Shown piece by piece: positions 1 through 11,327 of a DNA stretch of 64,000 bases (position 1 is the first letter of the stretch; the number at the start of each line of letters is the position of its first letter). The translations under genes and the position numbers were made by a program. Source of the stretch: Calcarisporiella thermophila CBS 279.70 (Eukaryota > Calcarisporiellomycota); NCBI RefSeq assembly GCF_041956535.1, contig NW_027192205.1, positions 310,085 through 374,084 on the forward strand, written 5' to 3'. Under the pieces are notes generated by a model. The model had not been told where the DNA came from, did no database searches, and saw only the letters and a list, made by a program, of their open reading frames with translations.

Positions 1-821
1 AAAGCACTAGCACTGGACCGCAAAAGAATATGCATAAAGTATTTGTACTGCATATCAGGTTTAATTTTTTGGCATGCGGAAGATATTGAGAGAATCCCGG
101 ATATGTTGCGTAGATATTCCATGTTGGCCGGATGGAGTGTCTTCAAGTTGTATAAACGTTTCTTATATGTTTAAATGCGTCCTCGGAATATAAGAAGCAG
201 TTTATATTACAAATGCTGTTGATTTAGTTAAAGACAAAAGAAATACCAAAATATGTTAGCTCTTAGCCCTTTGAATATGATCGGATAAAATATCCTCGAA
301 TCAAATGATAAGGGAAATCAATTCAGTATCCGAGCATAACTACCAAACGTTGCAAGATTGGTTGATTATTATGTCTGTATAATTAATCGATAAAACTGGC
401 GTCTAACTATAATTGTCAGTCGTCACCTTAATAAAGCTTTGCTTAGAATTAACATAATTTGTTATGTAGTGAGAAGTGCTCAGTAAGATGAGGTCTTTGT
501 AGCAAGGGATCTCATCGGACAGATCGTGGCAAGAATTCAAGAATCCTCAACCAATACGAAACTTTAACTTATGATGGAAGTTTGCAGTTTTATTGCACAT
601 TCATTATGCATTTGATATGATCCTCTTGTGGATCAGCGATACTAGCATTCAGACCCTTTAGGTCATATAACCCAGCCATCTTAAATATGCATCGAGGCGC
701 TCTAGAAATTATAAAGGGCTCTTAATACTGTATTTTAGATGTGGCGCAGCTTTACATGTATTTTTGCAAACTGCTTCTAATAGATTCCGTTAGAATAGTT
801 CCATTAAAATATATTTCGATC
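1..821. other. Gene-free left edge
   Basis: No open frame or conserved motif supports a gene here. The stretch is AT-rich and its right end should hold the promoter and 5' leader of the SF3A2 gene that starts at 822. Confidence 0.5.
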
Positions 822-1669
822 ATGGATTTCCAGAATCGTGTAGGAAGTAAGATTAGAAGCGGAGTGAGTATAGCTTTTGTTTATAGATAGCTGATTTCCT
901 CATGTTGACTGATCATCTTTTTATTGTATACTAGGGTGTGGCAGATTGGTCAGAGAGTAATGCGGACAGGCGTGAGCGACTTCGCAAGCTTGCGCTCGAG
1001 ACGATTGATCTTGCTAAAGATCCTTACTTTATGAAGAATCATCTTGGATCCTATGAATGCAAGCTTTGTCTTACCCTCCATACTAACGAAGGAAGTTACC
1101 TAGCACACACTCAGGGCAAAAAGCATCAATCCAATCTTGCACAGAGAGCTGCACGAGAAGCAAAGGATCGCGACGCTGTTCTGCCTGCCCCAGTCGCTGC
1201 TCCTAAAACTACTGCAGTTGTGAAGAATGTAATCAAGATTGGCCGTCCGGGCTACAAGGTTACAAAAGTGCGGGATCCCAAAACAAGACAACTTGGAATG
1301 CTCTTTCAAATATCCTACCCTGGGATTGCTCAGGGTGTTAAACCTAGACATCGATTCATGTCTGCATACGAACAGCATGTAGAAACACCCGACAAAGCCT
1401 GGCAGTATCTTATCGTTGCCGCAGAACCTTATGAAAACATCTCATTCAAGATACAGAGCAGCGAAGTGGACAATGCTCCGGGCCGGTTCTGGACTCATTG
1501 GGATCCCGACGGAAAACAGTTTACTTTGCAGTTCTTTTTCAGAGAGTACCGCGGGGGTGCCTACGAGCCTGGCCCACCCGGAGGTGCCGCGAATACCGGG
1601 CCGATTGCTAACCCTCTAAACCCTTACCAAGCTCCCTCATTAAACCAGCCCTCTTATGTTCGCTCTTAG
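822..1669 (+). CDS. SF3A2: Splicing factor 3a subunit 2 (SF3A2/Prp11)
   Basis: Subunit of the SF3a complex of the U2 snRNP, needed in the nucleus for prespliceosome assembly and branch-site recognition. Two exons, 822-863 and 935-1669, encode 258 residues. The start is the ATG at 822 because MDFQNRVGSKIRSG followed by GVADWSESNADRRERLR reproduces the conserved N-terminus of the family; the junction lies between two Gly codons. A matrin-type C2H2 finger is visible (C56, C59, H72, H78), followed by the family block with VKIGRPGYKVTK and PRHRFMSAYEQ, and FWTHWD near the end. The Pro-rich repeats of the animal C-terminus are absent, as usual in fungi. An AATAAA-like signal lies just after the stop. 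Identification is secure. Confidence 0.96.
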
Positions 1670-2221
1670 TTCCACTTTAATTGTAATGCATATGGAAAAA
1701 TAAAATCACTTTGTATAGTTGACGTAGCTGCTTTCTTATTTTTCCTTTGGTGAAAGCCTCACGGAAATGTTTAATCTTTAAGAACCCTCTGGGGTACCTC
1801 AACAAACTAATAGTGCCAATGAATCGTGTGCTTCGCTGCCATTGACAGGGAATTATTGTGTAAATTCATTTGCAGTTAATGGAAAGTGTGGAATCGATGC
1901 TTGCAAGAATTATTCATGTGGTCTAATCATCCCTTCAATAAAGATGGAAACAGAATATATTATTATTAATATAAGATTTTAATGCAAACAATATAAGGGG
2001 TGGAAGAGAGAGAAAAGGGGTGGGGTGGGGGGGGGGGGGGGAAGGATAAAGGAGGGAGGAAAGATAAAGGAGAGGGGAAAGTTGCGGAGAAAATTTTGGG
2101 GATTCTCTAAATTTTGGAAGTAATTGCGTAGGAAGTCGTTTTTCAAATTTGAACTAAATCGTACGTGAATTTACTCTAAAAAAACGAAAATATAGTGAGT
2201 TGCCACGGGCCATTAGGGCTC
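1670..2221. other. Convergent intergenic spacer with G tract
   Basis: Space between the 3' ends of SF3A2 and the SET/Vps75 gene. It holds poly(A) signals for both and a purine-rich stretch around 2000-2090 that includes a 15-G run. No gene is seen. Confidence 0.6.
2027..2041 (+). repeat. Homopolymer G tract (15 nt)
   Basis: Uninterrupted run of 15 G inside a longer GGGGT/GGGGA purine tract between two convergent genes. Runs of this kind recur at 14114, 15914, 29358, 33271 and 44711. The true length may be uncertain because homopolymers slip in sequencing. Confidence 0.8.
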
Positions 2222-2983
2222 TCAAGACAGATTCAGCTTACCCTCATCCTCATCGTCCTCACCAAGGTCAATCTCTTCGTCATCATCGTCCTCCTCATCA
2301 ATGCCTTGGTAGTAGCGGAAGGCATTGGGGAAGATATCGTCACGGATGAGTTCGCCAAGATCGGAATCTTCGTCCTCAGAGAACCACTGGAAGAAACTGC
2401 CAGTCTCCTTCTTGGTCACATCCTTGCCCTCCTTCCAGTCGATGGCGAAAGTCTTTGCCGTCGAGACATCGTTCTCGTCTGTGGTGATTTCCTTGACAAG
2501 GGTCTTGTTGGTGAAGAAGGGGTTCTCGGAGAAGGTGAGTTCGATCTTATAGTTGTCGGGGTTCTCCTCATCACGGACAACGTCGAGGGTCTCGAGATGC
2601 TCAAGGATTTCAACATCATCATGCTCAATGAGCTGGTCTATTAAAGGAAAGGCAGGTTAATTCGAGTTCTAGTTCTTGTAGGGTAACCAAGTAATAATTA
2701 CTGGTCACGGGATGGTTGCCGAGCTGGAAAGAGAGAAAAAGAAAAAAAGTCATCAGTTTGAGTCCGAATTTTCGTCATTGAAACATTTCTCTTTAGTAAT
2801 ACATACAACTTGGAGCCAGAACTTGGGCACGGTTGCAACGATTTCGGCGCGCTTCTTGTAGATGGGGCCAGTGAGCTTGATTTGCTGCTTGACGAGGTCA
2901 CGCTCAACATTCTCCATCTCCTTCTCGATTTCCTCGAGCTGGTTGAGAACAGCGGGATCAATTTCAATTTCACCGTTAGACAT
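2222..2983 (-). CDS. SET/Vps75-type NAP-family histone chaperone
   Basis: Nucleosome assembly protein family, SET/TAF-I/Vps75 branch: binds H3-H4 and, in yeast, presents histone to Rtt109. Three exons on the minus strand (2807-2983, 2702-2723, 2222-2637) give 204 residues. The N-terminus (MSNGEIEIDPAVLNQLEEIE) is the dimerisation helix. The middle exon is only 22 nt and restores the conserved FW..V..NHP block (FWLQV, LGNHPV, TNQLIE). Further on come NPFF, the SFFQWF core and the signature DDIFPNAFRYY, then a short acidic tail. That tail is much shorter than in animal SET, closer to Vps75. The gene is divergent to the mitochondrial release factor with 278 bp between start codons, so the two may share a promoter. 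Confidence 0.93.
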
Positions 2984-3261
2984 GCTGATAGTTGCTAGTG
3001 TTTAGTAGGTATAGGGCAGAAAAATCAGGGAGTGAAAAGCGCGTCTTGTAAACAAAAAAAAGGTGAAATTTTTATAAAAAAATCGGACTTCCAAATCCTA
3101 GCTGTAAACAATATGTTTCTTTTGCAGTCACGCGATCTTTGATTGGAAAGGTCCGTTTGCAAACCATACATCGAAGATATTGAAGGATCGCGAAACAGCC
3201 CCCTCCCACTCTTCCTAACTTTATTAGTTCATCGAATTCGTTTCACCGAACCCCAACGAAA

Positions 3262-5089
3262 ATGCGTGCATTCTCACGTCAGCGCCCGAGGCTTCTAAGC
3301 AGCATGTGCACACGGAAAATTATTAAATTAAGGCCGAAGCCGACCCTAGAATCGCGAAGTGGTACTCTGCTGAATTCAACCAGACATCTGTGCATATCAT
3401 GGCCACTGAGTAAGCAGACGCCTCCCCTGGAAATAGTTGGTGTTAAGACTCTCATGGAGTGGAAATTCTTTTTCTCTGTTAGGGCAGGAGATAACCGCAG
3501 CGCAGAACGGAAAGCTTACGCCAAGAATATTCGACCTCTTAGAGGCCAAGAGATCAAGGCATGAGCAGTTAGTAGGGGTCATCAACAAGGAGGTAATGAA
3601 TGGAGCTGCATTACGAGGAAAAATATATTTAGGCTTAACGTCAGCTATTATTTTTTTTCTTTGCCTCATTCAGGCAGCTAGCATGGATTCTACAAGGCGT
3701 GCGCAGGTTTCAAAGGAAATGAGCGAGCTTGAAGATATTGTAAACACTTATCGCGAGTGGCAAATAGCCTGCGAGGTAACCACATACCACTTCGGTTGGC
3801 ATTTTACTTTTTCGTAGTTTTATTTTAACTCTATCAAATAAGATCAGACGGTGAAGGAGATTCAGAAAATGGCTAGTGATGCTGATAATGAACTAAGACA
3901 GCTAGCAGAGGAAGAGGAAGAGCAGACATGGGAACGAATCGAAGAGTTAGAATCTCAAATGTTGGAGATGTTGATTCCAAAAGATACTGCAGACTCTGGA
4001 AATGCAATACTGGAGATACGAGCTGGTAGCCATTTTAATTAATATGCACGTATTGAGCAGCTGAATAATATAAAATTTTTGGTAGGTACGGGTGGGGACG
4101 AAGCTGGGTTGTTCGCGGGGGATGTGTTGCGCATGTATGAGCGATATGCTCTTGCACAGGGATGGAAGTTCGAAATCTTAAGTATCTCCGGCGACGATAG
4201 AGGAATGGTTAAGGTCAGGATAATCCATCATAATGCTGTAATGCAACAAAGGAATATTCAAGTTTAGCACTAGGATGCAACGGTTAATGTTTCCGGCCAT
4301 GGCGTGTTTGGGAAACTCAAGGCTGAATCAGGAGTTCACAGGTTTTAAATTAGTGCTTTATCGAGTTTGAAGATCCTTAGATGACCTTCTTTACCTATAG
4401 AGTTCAAAGGGTTCCTGTAACCGAAAATCAGGGTCGCGTTCATACCAGTACGATTACAGTAGCCATTCTTCCACAACCGACCGAGGTGGATGTGGTATTA
4501 CGGGAACAGGACCTGAAAATCGATGTATTCCGATCAGGAGGTGCAGGCGGCCAACATGTAAATACAACCGACAGTGCGGTGCGAATAACACATATTCCAA
4601 CTGGAATTGTAGTGGCGATTCAAGATGAACGATCACAACACCGAGTAAATATCAATATCTCAATCTATTTTCTTTTATTACATATTTTGGCTTTTCAAAC
4701 CAGATTCTATTTTTCATTATTTTTTTTATATAGAACAAAGCAAAAGCACTTAAAGTACTTCGCGCAAAACTTTTTGAGATAGAGCGGGAGCGAATTGATA
4801 GCGATAGACGCGAGGAACGGCGGAAACAAGTCGGGACTGCGAAGCGATCGGAGAAGATCCGCACCTATAATTATCCTCAGGTACACTACGAATAATTATT
4901 AAATGTATATATCATGTTACCAATTTTAATTCATTATCACTCTAGAGTCGAGTAACGGATCATCGCCTTAACCTCACGCTTCACGACTTAGCTGGTGTCA
5001 TGGCCGGAGGGCCTCCTCTTGAGGAAATCATTGCAGAGTTGAGGAGGTGGGAGGAAGAAAGAGCAATCGCTGAGCTATCGAATCCGTAA
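3262..5089 (+). CDS. MRF1: Mitochondrial peptide chain release factor 1
   Basis: Class I release factor that ends mitochondrial translation by hydrolysing peptidyl-tRNA at UAA/UAG. Nine exons (3262-3409, 3483-3592, 3674-3775, 3848-4025, 4086-4213, 4274-4341, 4401-4644, 4734-4880, 4946-5089) sum to 422 residues. The first exon is rich in Arg/Ser and fits a mitochondrial presequence. The PCRF domain follows, with [13 protein letters not shown] split across an intron, and the catalytic loop reads [13 protein letters not shown] is the essential tripeptide. The junctions at 4213/4274 and 4341/4401 rebuild the conserved ESGVHRVQRVP motif. The C-terminus ([10 protein letters not shown]) is typical. 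Introns are 55-89 bp. An AATAAA signal sits at about 5106. Confidence 0.95.
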
Positions 5090-5405
5090 AAAAAATATAG
5101 AACTTTCAATAAAGTAGTGATCTAGAAAACACAAGCCTACATTTTAATATACAAATTCGACGCAAAACAAGGAATGATTGGGGAACGCGTAAATTTTTAG
5201 TGTTTCTTTAATATTTGTTACCTTGACACCAAACGCGCTCTTTTCTTCGCCTCCTTATATTTTCATTCTGAAAATTCACCATTTCTCCTTATTTTTCCAC
5301 CTCCTATTTCTGACTTTTTCTCTCCCCTCTCACAAATTCAAAGCATTTTGCCCCTCCTCTCTTTATTCCGCTGAAATATCCCCTCTATAATAGAATTGTA
5401 CATCA
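5090..5405. other. CT-rich promoter region
   Basis: Contains the poly(A) signal of the preceding gene, then a strongly pyrimidine-rich stretch (about 5225-5390) directly before the ATG at 5406. Such CT tracts are common in fungal promoters and leaders. Confidence 0.55.
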
Positions 5406-8400
5406 ATGGATGAGCTGCGCTCTCAGGATAGCGCGCAATTCTCCCCTCTCCCGGATCCACAAACCGATCCCTCCAATCCTGCACCTACTGCAAAAACGCC
5501 TCCCGATACTCCACATGAACACAATTTAAATGCAGAGAATTCCCAGGCTCTCTCTGATCGTTTTCTAATCCAAGATGAGCCAAGTACCTTTATAGCCGAC
5601 GCATCTGTTTCTTCGGGCAGCTTTGATCTTAGTATTGTGGAAGATAATTCGAGGTTAGAGGAGGGTGATAACTCGCGGATGTTGTCTGACGGCGGCACGC
5701 CATATTACTCGACAATGTCTGCAGAGGAGCGATCAAGAGACATTGTCATCGACATGGAGAAGGAACATACTCCTGGACAAATGAATCATATAGATTTAGA
5801 GAGAACTAGCATACCTAACAAGAATTCACCAGCGGAACAACAAGTATATCATAGGAGGTTTGTTTAAATGTTTAGAATGCCTATGCTATATTACTAAAGA
5901 AATTTGTTTACATTGATCTCTATAGCTCTAACAGTACACCTTCGATAAACCGTAATATATTTGGAGATAATTCACCATCGCTCGGATTTGCAGAAAATAC
6001 AAAGCTTTCGTTTTTGATAAACGATTCGATTGTAGCTGGGGACTCGCCAAAAAGGTACTTTCTCAATTCATTGTTAATAGCTCATGTATTAACTTCCTAT
6101 CAAATTTACAGTCTATCCTTTTCCAATCCCCTCTATGCTCAGCTACTAAAGGATCACGCCTCTATAAGCGACAGGCTTACTGAAACACGGAGAGAGTTGG
6201 AGCAGACTAAGCAAGAGCTGGAGCGTGCCCACGAGGAAAATATGGCACTGTATCAGCAAGTGAATATTGCATTGAAGATTGAAGATGCTGATCTGGAGCT
6301 TGTGCGTTTAAAAAAACTTTTAGAGGAAGAATTGCATAAGCAGGATGAGGCTCGGTCGAAGCTCAAGGATCTTCAGTCTTCCTACCCTGAGATAAAAAGT
6401 AAAGCAGACGAGTTCCAAGGGAAACTGGAGGATGAGCTAAAACGCAAGGAAGCGATTCAGGCTAAGTTGCATGAGGTGGAACGTGAACGAAAAGAGATGG
6501 AATCGAGCTTGCCGGAATTACAAGCTTCTTACCAGAAGGTCAAGAGCGAGACAGAGCGATTAAAAAGCGATTTCGAAAAGGAGAAAAAACAGCACGACGA
6601 GGTTCAATTATCCCTTACAGAGCTACGCAAAACTCTTCCCACAAACATTAGCGAAACCGAAGAGCTACGCAAGAAAATTGAGGCTGAAATGAATACCCAG
6701 GCTGAGTTGCGCATGAAGTTGAGCGAGGAGGAGAAGTGTAATGGGGAGCTTCAAGAAAAAATTGCTGCGCTGCAAAAGGCAAACCCCGAGTCCCAGTCTA
6801 GAGCTGATCTCCAGGAACAAATAGGGCGTCTAGTCAAGGAGAAAGCTGCGTTAGAACAGCAGGTTAAACTCGTGTCCTCGGTCAACGACTCCAACGCTGT
6901 CACTGAGCAATTGAAACAACGGTTAGCAGAGGCCGAGAAGCAACAGGATGAGGCCCTGGAGAAGCTAGAGGAGGAGCAGAAAAAACAAGCTGAGATGCGT
7001 GGAAAGCTGGAGGAGCTAAGGAAATCCTATCCTACAATTAAGTCGGAGATCATGCTTCGTGAAGAGCTGGATCAAACGATAAAGGCGAAATCGGAGATCG
7101 AGCAGCGTTTAAGCCTTTACTCAAAGATCGAAGCAACCGTGGCGGATATTGTGCAGCTAGAACAAAGGCTTTCGGATGAAAAAGAGCGACAATCGGAGCT
7201 ACGCACTAAACTCAATGAATTACGTCGCTCGTTCCCGGAAGCGAGAACCGAGGCAGCACTTCGCGAACAATTGGCCACCTGTGCACAAGAACGAGATAAT
7301 GCGCGCGAACTGTTATCGAAGGAGCGTGAGTCACGAGAGGTGCTCGCCGACGAAAACGAGCAACTTAGACATAAATTGGCCGAGCAACAAAAGTGTGTCG
7401 AGCTGATGCGAATGCATGCGGAGAATGCAAACCCTCCTGAGCATCAAGCGACAGGGGCAACTCCCGACTCTGAGTGGAGAGTACAGGAGCTGCTTCTTTT
7501 GATAGATCAGCTTGAGCGAGAAAGAAATGATCTCCAGCATGATCGCGATGAGCTGCTGGAAAAAATGGAGTTTCAGCGCCAGGCACAAGGAACCGAATAT
7601 ATCACATCCACATCTCCCACCGACTCCCCTACCATGTCTCAGTCGATGGTTCATTCTGGTGGGTCGGTTGAAGAAATCGCATATTCAAGCACACCAGCGC
7701 GGCAGGTAAAACAGTCGTTCGAGCACGGGAGTGGATTTGGCGAACGACGGACCAGTATAGGATCCATGGACACGGTGGAAGACGCTCGAAGTGGAACGTG
7801 GAATATGGTAGGTTCTAGATGTTGTTTTACTTTCTTTTCTCCTATAAGTAATCTAATACTTTCAAAAGCGGAAGAGCGACACCGTATCCAAGTCGTATTC
7901 CCCTGCCCCATCCTGGCTGAACATGGACCTTCAGTCGCCCGAGCGCACTCAGCCAAGCTCCCATACGCCAACCATGTCGCCTGAGCTTCTCCGTCTCTCA
8001 TTGCCCGAGCAAGTCAAACGTCTTACTGATATCATCTCGGATCTCAAAAACAAGCTCGCCGACAAAGACGATCACTTGCTCTCCGCGCAGGTCGCGAGCC
8101 AATCCGCACAGCATCAGTTGGAGGCTGCCAAGGAACGCATCGAAGAGTTGGAGGCAAGATGTAAATTGGCGGAAGCAACGGACGACATCCTCGGTAGAAT
8201 GCAAGAGTTTTCGTCCAAGTACAAGCAAGCATTCAGTGATATTAACGAGCAACTGTTGCACCATAAGAGTTTTATGAGAGAAAGCGAGGTTGGAGAGCAA
8301 AGTGTCATGTAAGCCCATTGCCCGACTTTGGTTTATATTAACAGTTTAAGCGATAACCTTTTTGTACACAATTTGTTCACAGAGGCGGGTATGACGTGGA

Positions 8401-10980
8401 TAACATGATGCGCAAGAACCAGGAGACCATCGAATACTTCGATCGTCTCATGCAAACGCTCAGCAACCAAAAACGCTCGCCCGCCACCTGCAATGCTGCA
8501 ACCGCTCAGTCTCCAAGGCACACTCCACCTCTCTCCTCTGATGCGCCTCAACATCAGCAGAATTTATCTTATCTTGTGACCATGGGTTCCGACACTTCGA
8601 CTATGCGTATGAGCACGCTCCTAGACCCTCGCACACAAGAACTGCTCAATAACGTGTATGATAGAGTGAGGGTAATGCTGCGAATGGCAGAAGAGACCAT
8701 CCGACGTTTGGAGCAGTCCGGCTCTCCCAAGGATGGGGACCTGACACCCCCAAAGTCGATTTCCACAAAGCTCAGTCGTGAAGTGATTGAGACATGTTTG
8801 CAGCGACAGATGGAGCTCTTAAAGCAGCGACCTCCTCTGCTTGAAAGTTTGGATGCTTTAACACTTGTCCTATCCTCGGTAGCGATATCGCCCTCAGTAA
8901 GCAAGACCATGGTCGGTACCGACGAGGATGCAGTGGAGGGTACTGACGATATGAGAGTGTCCGTGCGACGAGAGATGGAGCGAATTGAAGAACAGTTGAA
9001 TGAAACACTCGAGGTTTGTGTCTCAGATTTATTCCCTAGTTTTTATCAGAGCAAAGAGTAAGAGCCGCTTGTTTTAATTTTTTTTAGCGTCTGCGGGAGG
9101 CCAACTCGGAACGAGAAATCATTCAGAATAAAAATGAGCAAATTGTGAATAGCTTGAGTATTGCAGAGAAGGTAAAATACAGGCTGCATTCGTAGAACTT
9201 GATTGAATGTTTAACCACGGCTGTTGTGCTATATAGAAATTGAGTGAGTTACAGGGTAATAAAGACGAGCTGGAAGAGCAGCTCAGAACATCGACAAAGG
9301 AGAGAGAACATCTCTCTAAAAATTTAGAACTGGCACAGAAGGTATGAGCCAGTTTATTCTTAGTCACTTGCGTTATGGGCTATTGATAATAGTATCCCTC
9401 TTGCAATAGCAATTGGATGCTCTAAGGCTAGAGAAGGAGGGGCTTCAAGTTAGATTAGATGAATCAAACAAACAGCTCTTTGATGCGCTGAAGGTCGATT
9501 TTTTTTCTTCAAACTCTTTAGAAGCGTAATTCTGACACTTCTAGCGTAATGCTTTAGAACCAGGAAACGCTGGAAGCGCATAAAGGAACCATGCTTGGGA
9601 AAGAAGATGAATTACAAAAGCAGGTGTGCGAGATGCGCGAGGTTAGCTCCCCACATTAACACCCCCTTGTGAAAATAATCTAACCCGGAAATTTGGCTAG
9701 AATATGACCAAAATACTTGTGGAAAATAACGATTTACACGAGAACCAAAAGCGCCAAAACGAGATTAATGCATCCATTATCGCAATGATTCACCAAATGG
9801 GCCAGGTTCTTGGGGAAGAGCACCAGCTGAAAATACGTAAGTCATCTGAAACTTTTATTTTGCAATACTATCGCGTATTTACAAGGCTGCAATATAGCCA
9901 ACCCAGGCTCGGAGGTGGAATTTTCTCAAGAATTGCTCGAGTTGGAAACTCTCTTGCAAGGGCATGTTCGCCATATCTATACTTTAGTACAAGAGCATGA
10001 AAATGCGGTGCAAACACTAACTGAGCTGGAGAGGAAATACCAATTTTTGAAGAGCGTAAATATCTTTCACTCCTCCGCAGAACTCTTTTGGATGCTAAAT
10101 GCCTTTTTTTTTGCAGGAGTGTTCGCATCTCAAACAGAGCCTTGATTCTGCAGATGCAGACCGACAACGACTCCTCGATCAACTTCGCCAGCTGGAGTCG
10201 TCTGAACACAGCAGCCTTGATCGGGCTACCTCGAATTCCCGCCATCAGCCTGAATTGCAGGCTGAAGTTTTACATCTCCGACACCAGGTGCAGCACCTTA
10301 GGCAAGAGATCCAGGAGCAGTCGGATCAGACAGCAGAATTGGATAACTTAAGGGAGGAGTTGCAGCGCCAGCAAGAGATGCTTGTCTGGCGACAGCAGCA
10401 GTTGGAGCAACAGCGCGATGACCATGATGCACGAATGAGCGAACTTGACAAACAGCATCGCGGCGAGCTTGAACGCATCAGGGGAGAATATGAGGCCATA
10501 CTGCGGAAGCTGAAGGAAAAGGCCGCGATGGTGCAGCACCCCCCAAAAGATGAGGCAATAAAGGACAACTATCAACGTGTTGTTGAGCAGTATCGTATGC
10601 TAGGGCGAGAGCTATGGTATTGCAAGGAGGCAAGGAGACGGGAGCTGGGATTCCGGATGGACCTGGCCTATCAGAAGAGGTTTTTGATGGTTTTAATTGG
10701 AGGTGTGAGAGCCTGGTGAGTACGCTTGCGGCCCGTGGAATACATAAGGGAGCATAGCACTAATTTCTATTCACTCTGCTGTAGCACCTTTGCGACGGAA
10801 ATGTTTGTCGAGAATGTGACGATGCGCCGATCCGTGGCCAGTATCCAGGTGATAGCTCGGGCTCGATTGAAAAAGGCGCTCCGAGTTGTCTTGGCTGTTT
10901 CGCGGATGAAGCTGTTGGGGCGACAGTGGACGGAGGTGAAATCGATGAGGCCGATGGCCCGAAAGGAAATTGCATATTAA
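5406..10980 (+). CDS. Pericentrin/Pcp1-like spindle pole body scaffold (PACT domain)
   Basis: Large coiled-coil scaffold expected to anchor gamma-tubulin complexes at the spindle pole body, like S. pombe Pcp1 and yeast Spc110. Thirteen exons (5406-5857, 5926-6054, 6112-7807, 7869-8308, 8383-9013, 9088-9171, 9237-9341, 9410-9493, 9558-9641, 9701-9836, 9898-10055, 10117-10715, 10785-10980) sum to 1597 residues. The N-terminal ~200 residues are Ser/Pro-rich and unstructured; about 1200 residues of heptad coiled coil follow, with a Ser/Pro linker near 7600-8000. The C-terminus carries a PACT-like block: RELWYCKEARRREL, then LAYQKRFLMVLIGG, continuing across the last intron with CTFATEM. Degenerate repeats lie in exon 3, and exons 6-9 encode 28, 35, 28 and 28 residues. 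Function is inferred from PACT; outside it only coiled-coil character is recognisable. Confidence 0.9.
6371..7262 (+). repeat. Degenerate L..SYP...SE repeats in coiled coil
   Basis: Six copies of a Leu-x-x-[ST]-[YF]-P-like box begin near 6371, 6518, 6623, 6770, 7016 and 7220 (LQSSYPEIKS, LQASYQKVKS, LRKTLPTNIS, LQKANPESQS, LRKSYPTIKS, LRRSFPEART). Spacings are 49, 35, 49, 82 and 68 residues. They break an otherwise continuous heptad pattern, so they may mark hinges. Confidence 0.75.
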
Positions 10981-11327
10981 GAGTGCTTGGAGGCTCCGAC
11001 GGCTGGTTGGGAGCTCATATTCGATATCTCATATATAACGGGGCATTCCATGATTCCGATTATTCTTTTGACTCCATTGTATCATTTAGTATTTAGCTTC
11101 TTTATTAAGTTGATTCCGATCTGTATAATAGTTGTAATGACGGTCATGTTCTGCTAATAAGATTTCTTTCTCTATTTTCGGAATATTATCTCGTGAAATT
11201 TGGCGGCAAGTAAAAGGAAGGTTGTGACTGGGTGCAAAAATCGTTTGTCGAAGTGTCCTTTTTTGCACTTAATCTTCAATGTTTGCCAAACATCGATCAT
11301 AGATTTCTTTTTATACTTCCAGCTAAG
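10981..11327. other. Spacer and 5' leader of the lipase gene
   Basis: No gene seen. A TTCCAG acceptor-like sequence lies directly before the lipase ATG at 11328 and suggests a leader intron, but I cannot fix its donor. Confidence 0.4.

Noticed and set aside
2195-2644. A 149-codon open frame on the + strand
   Set aside because: It is the reverse complement of the acidic SET/Vps75 exon, whose Asp/Glu codons read as a stop-free hydrophobic frame; no motif supports it.
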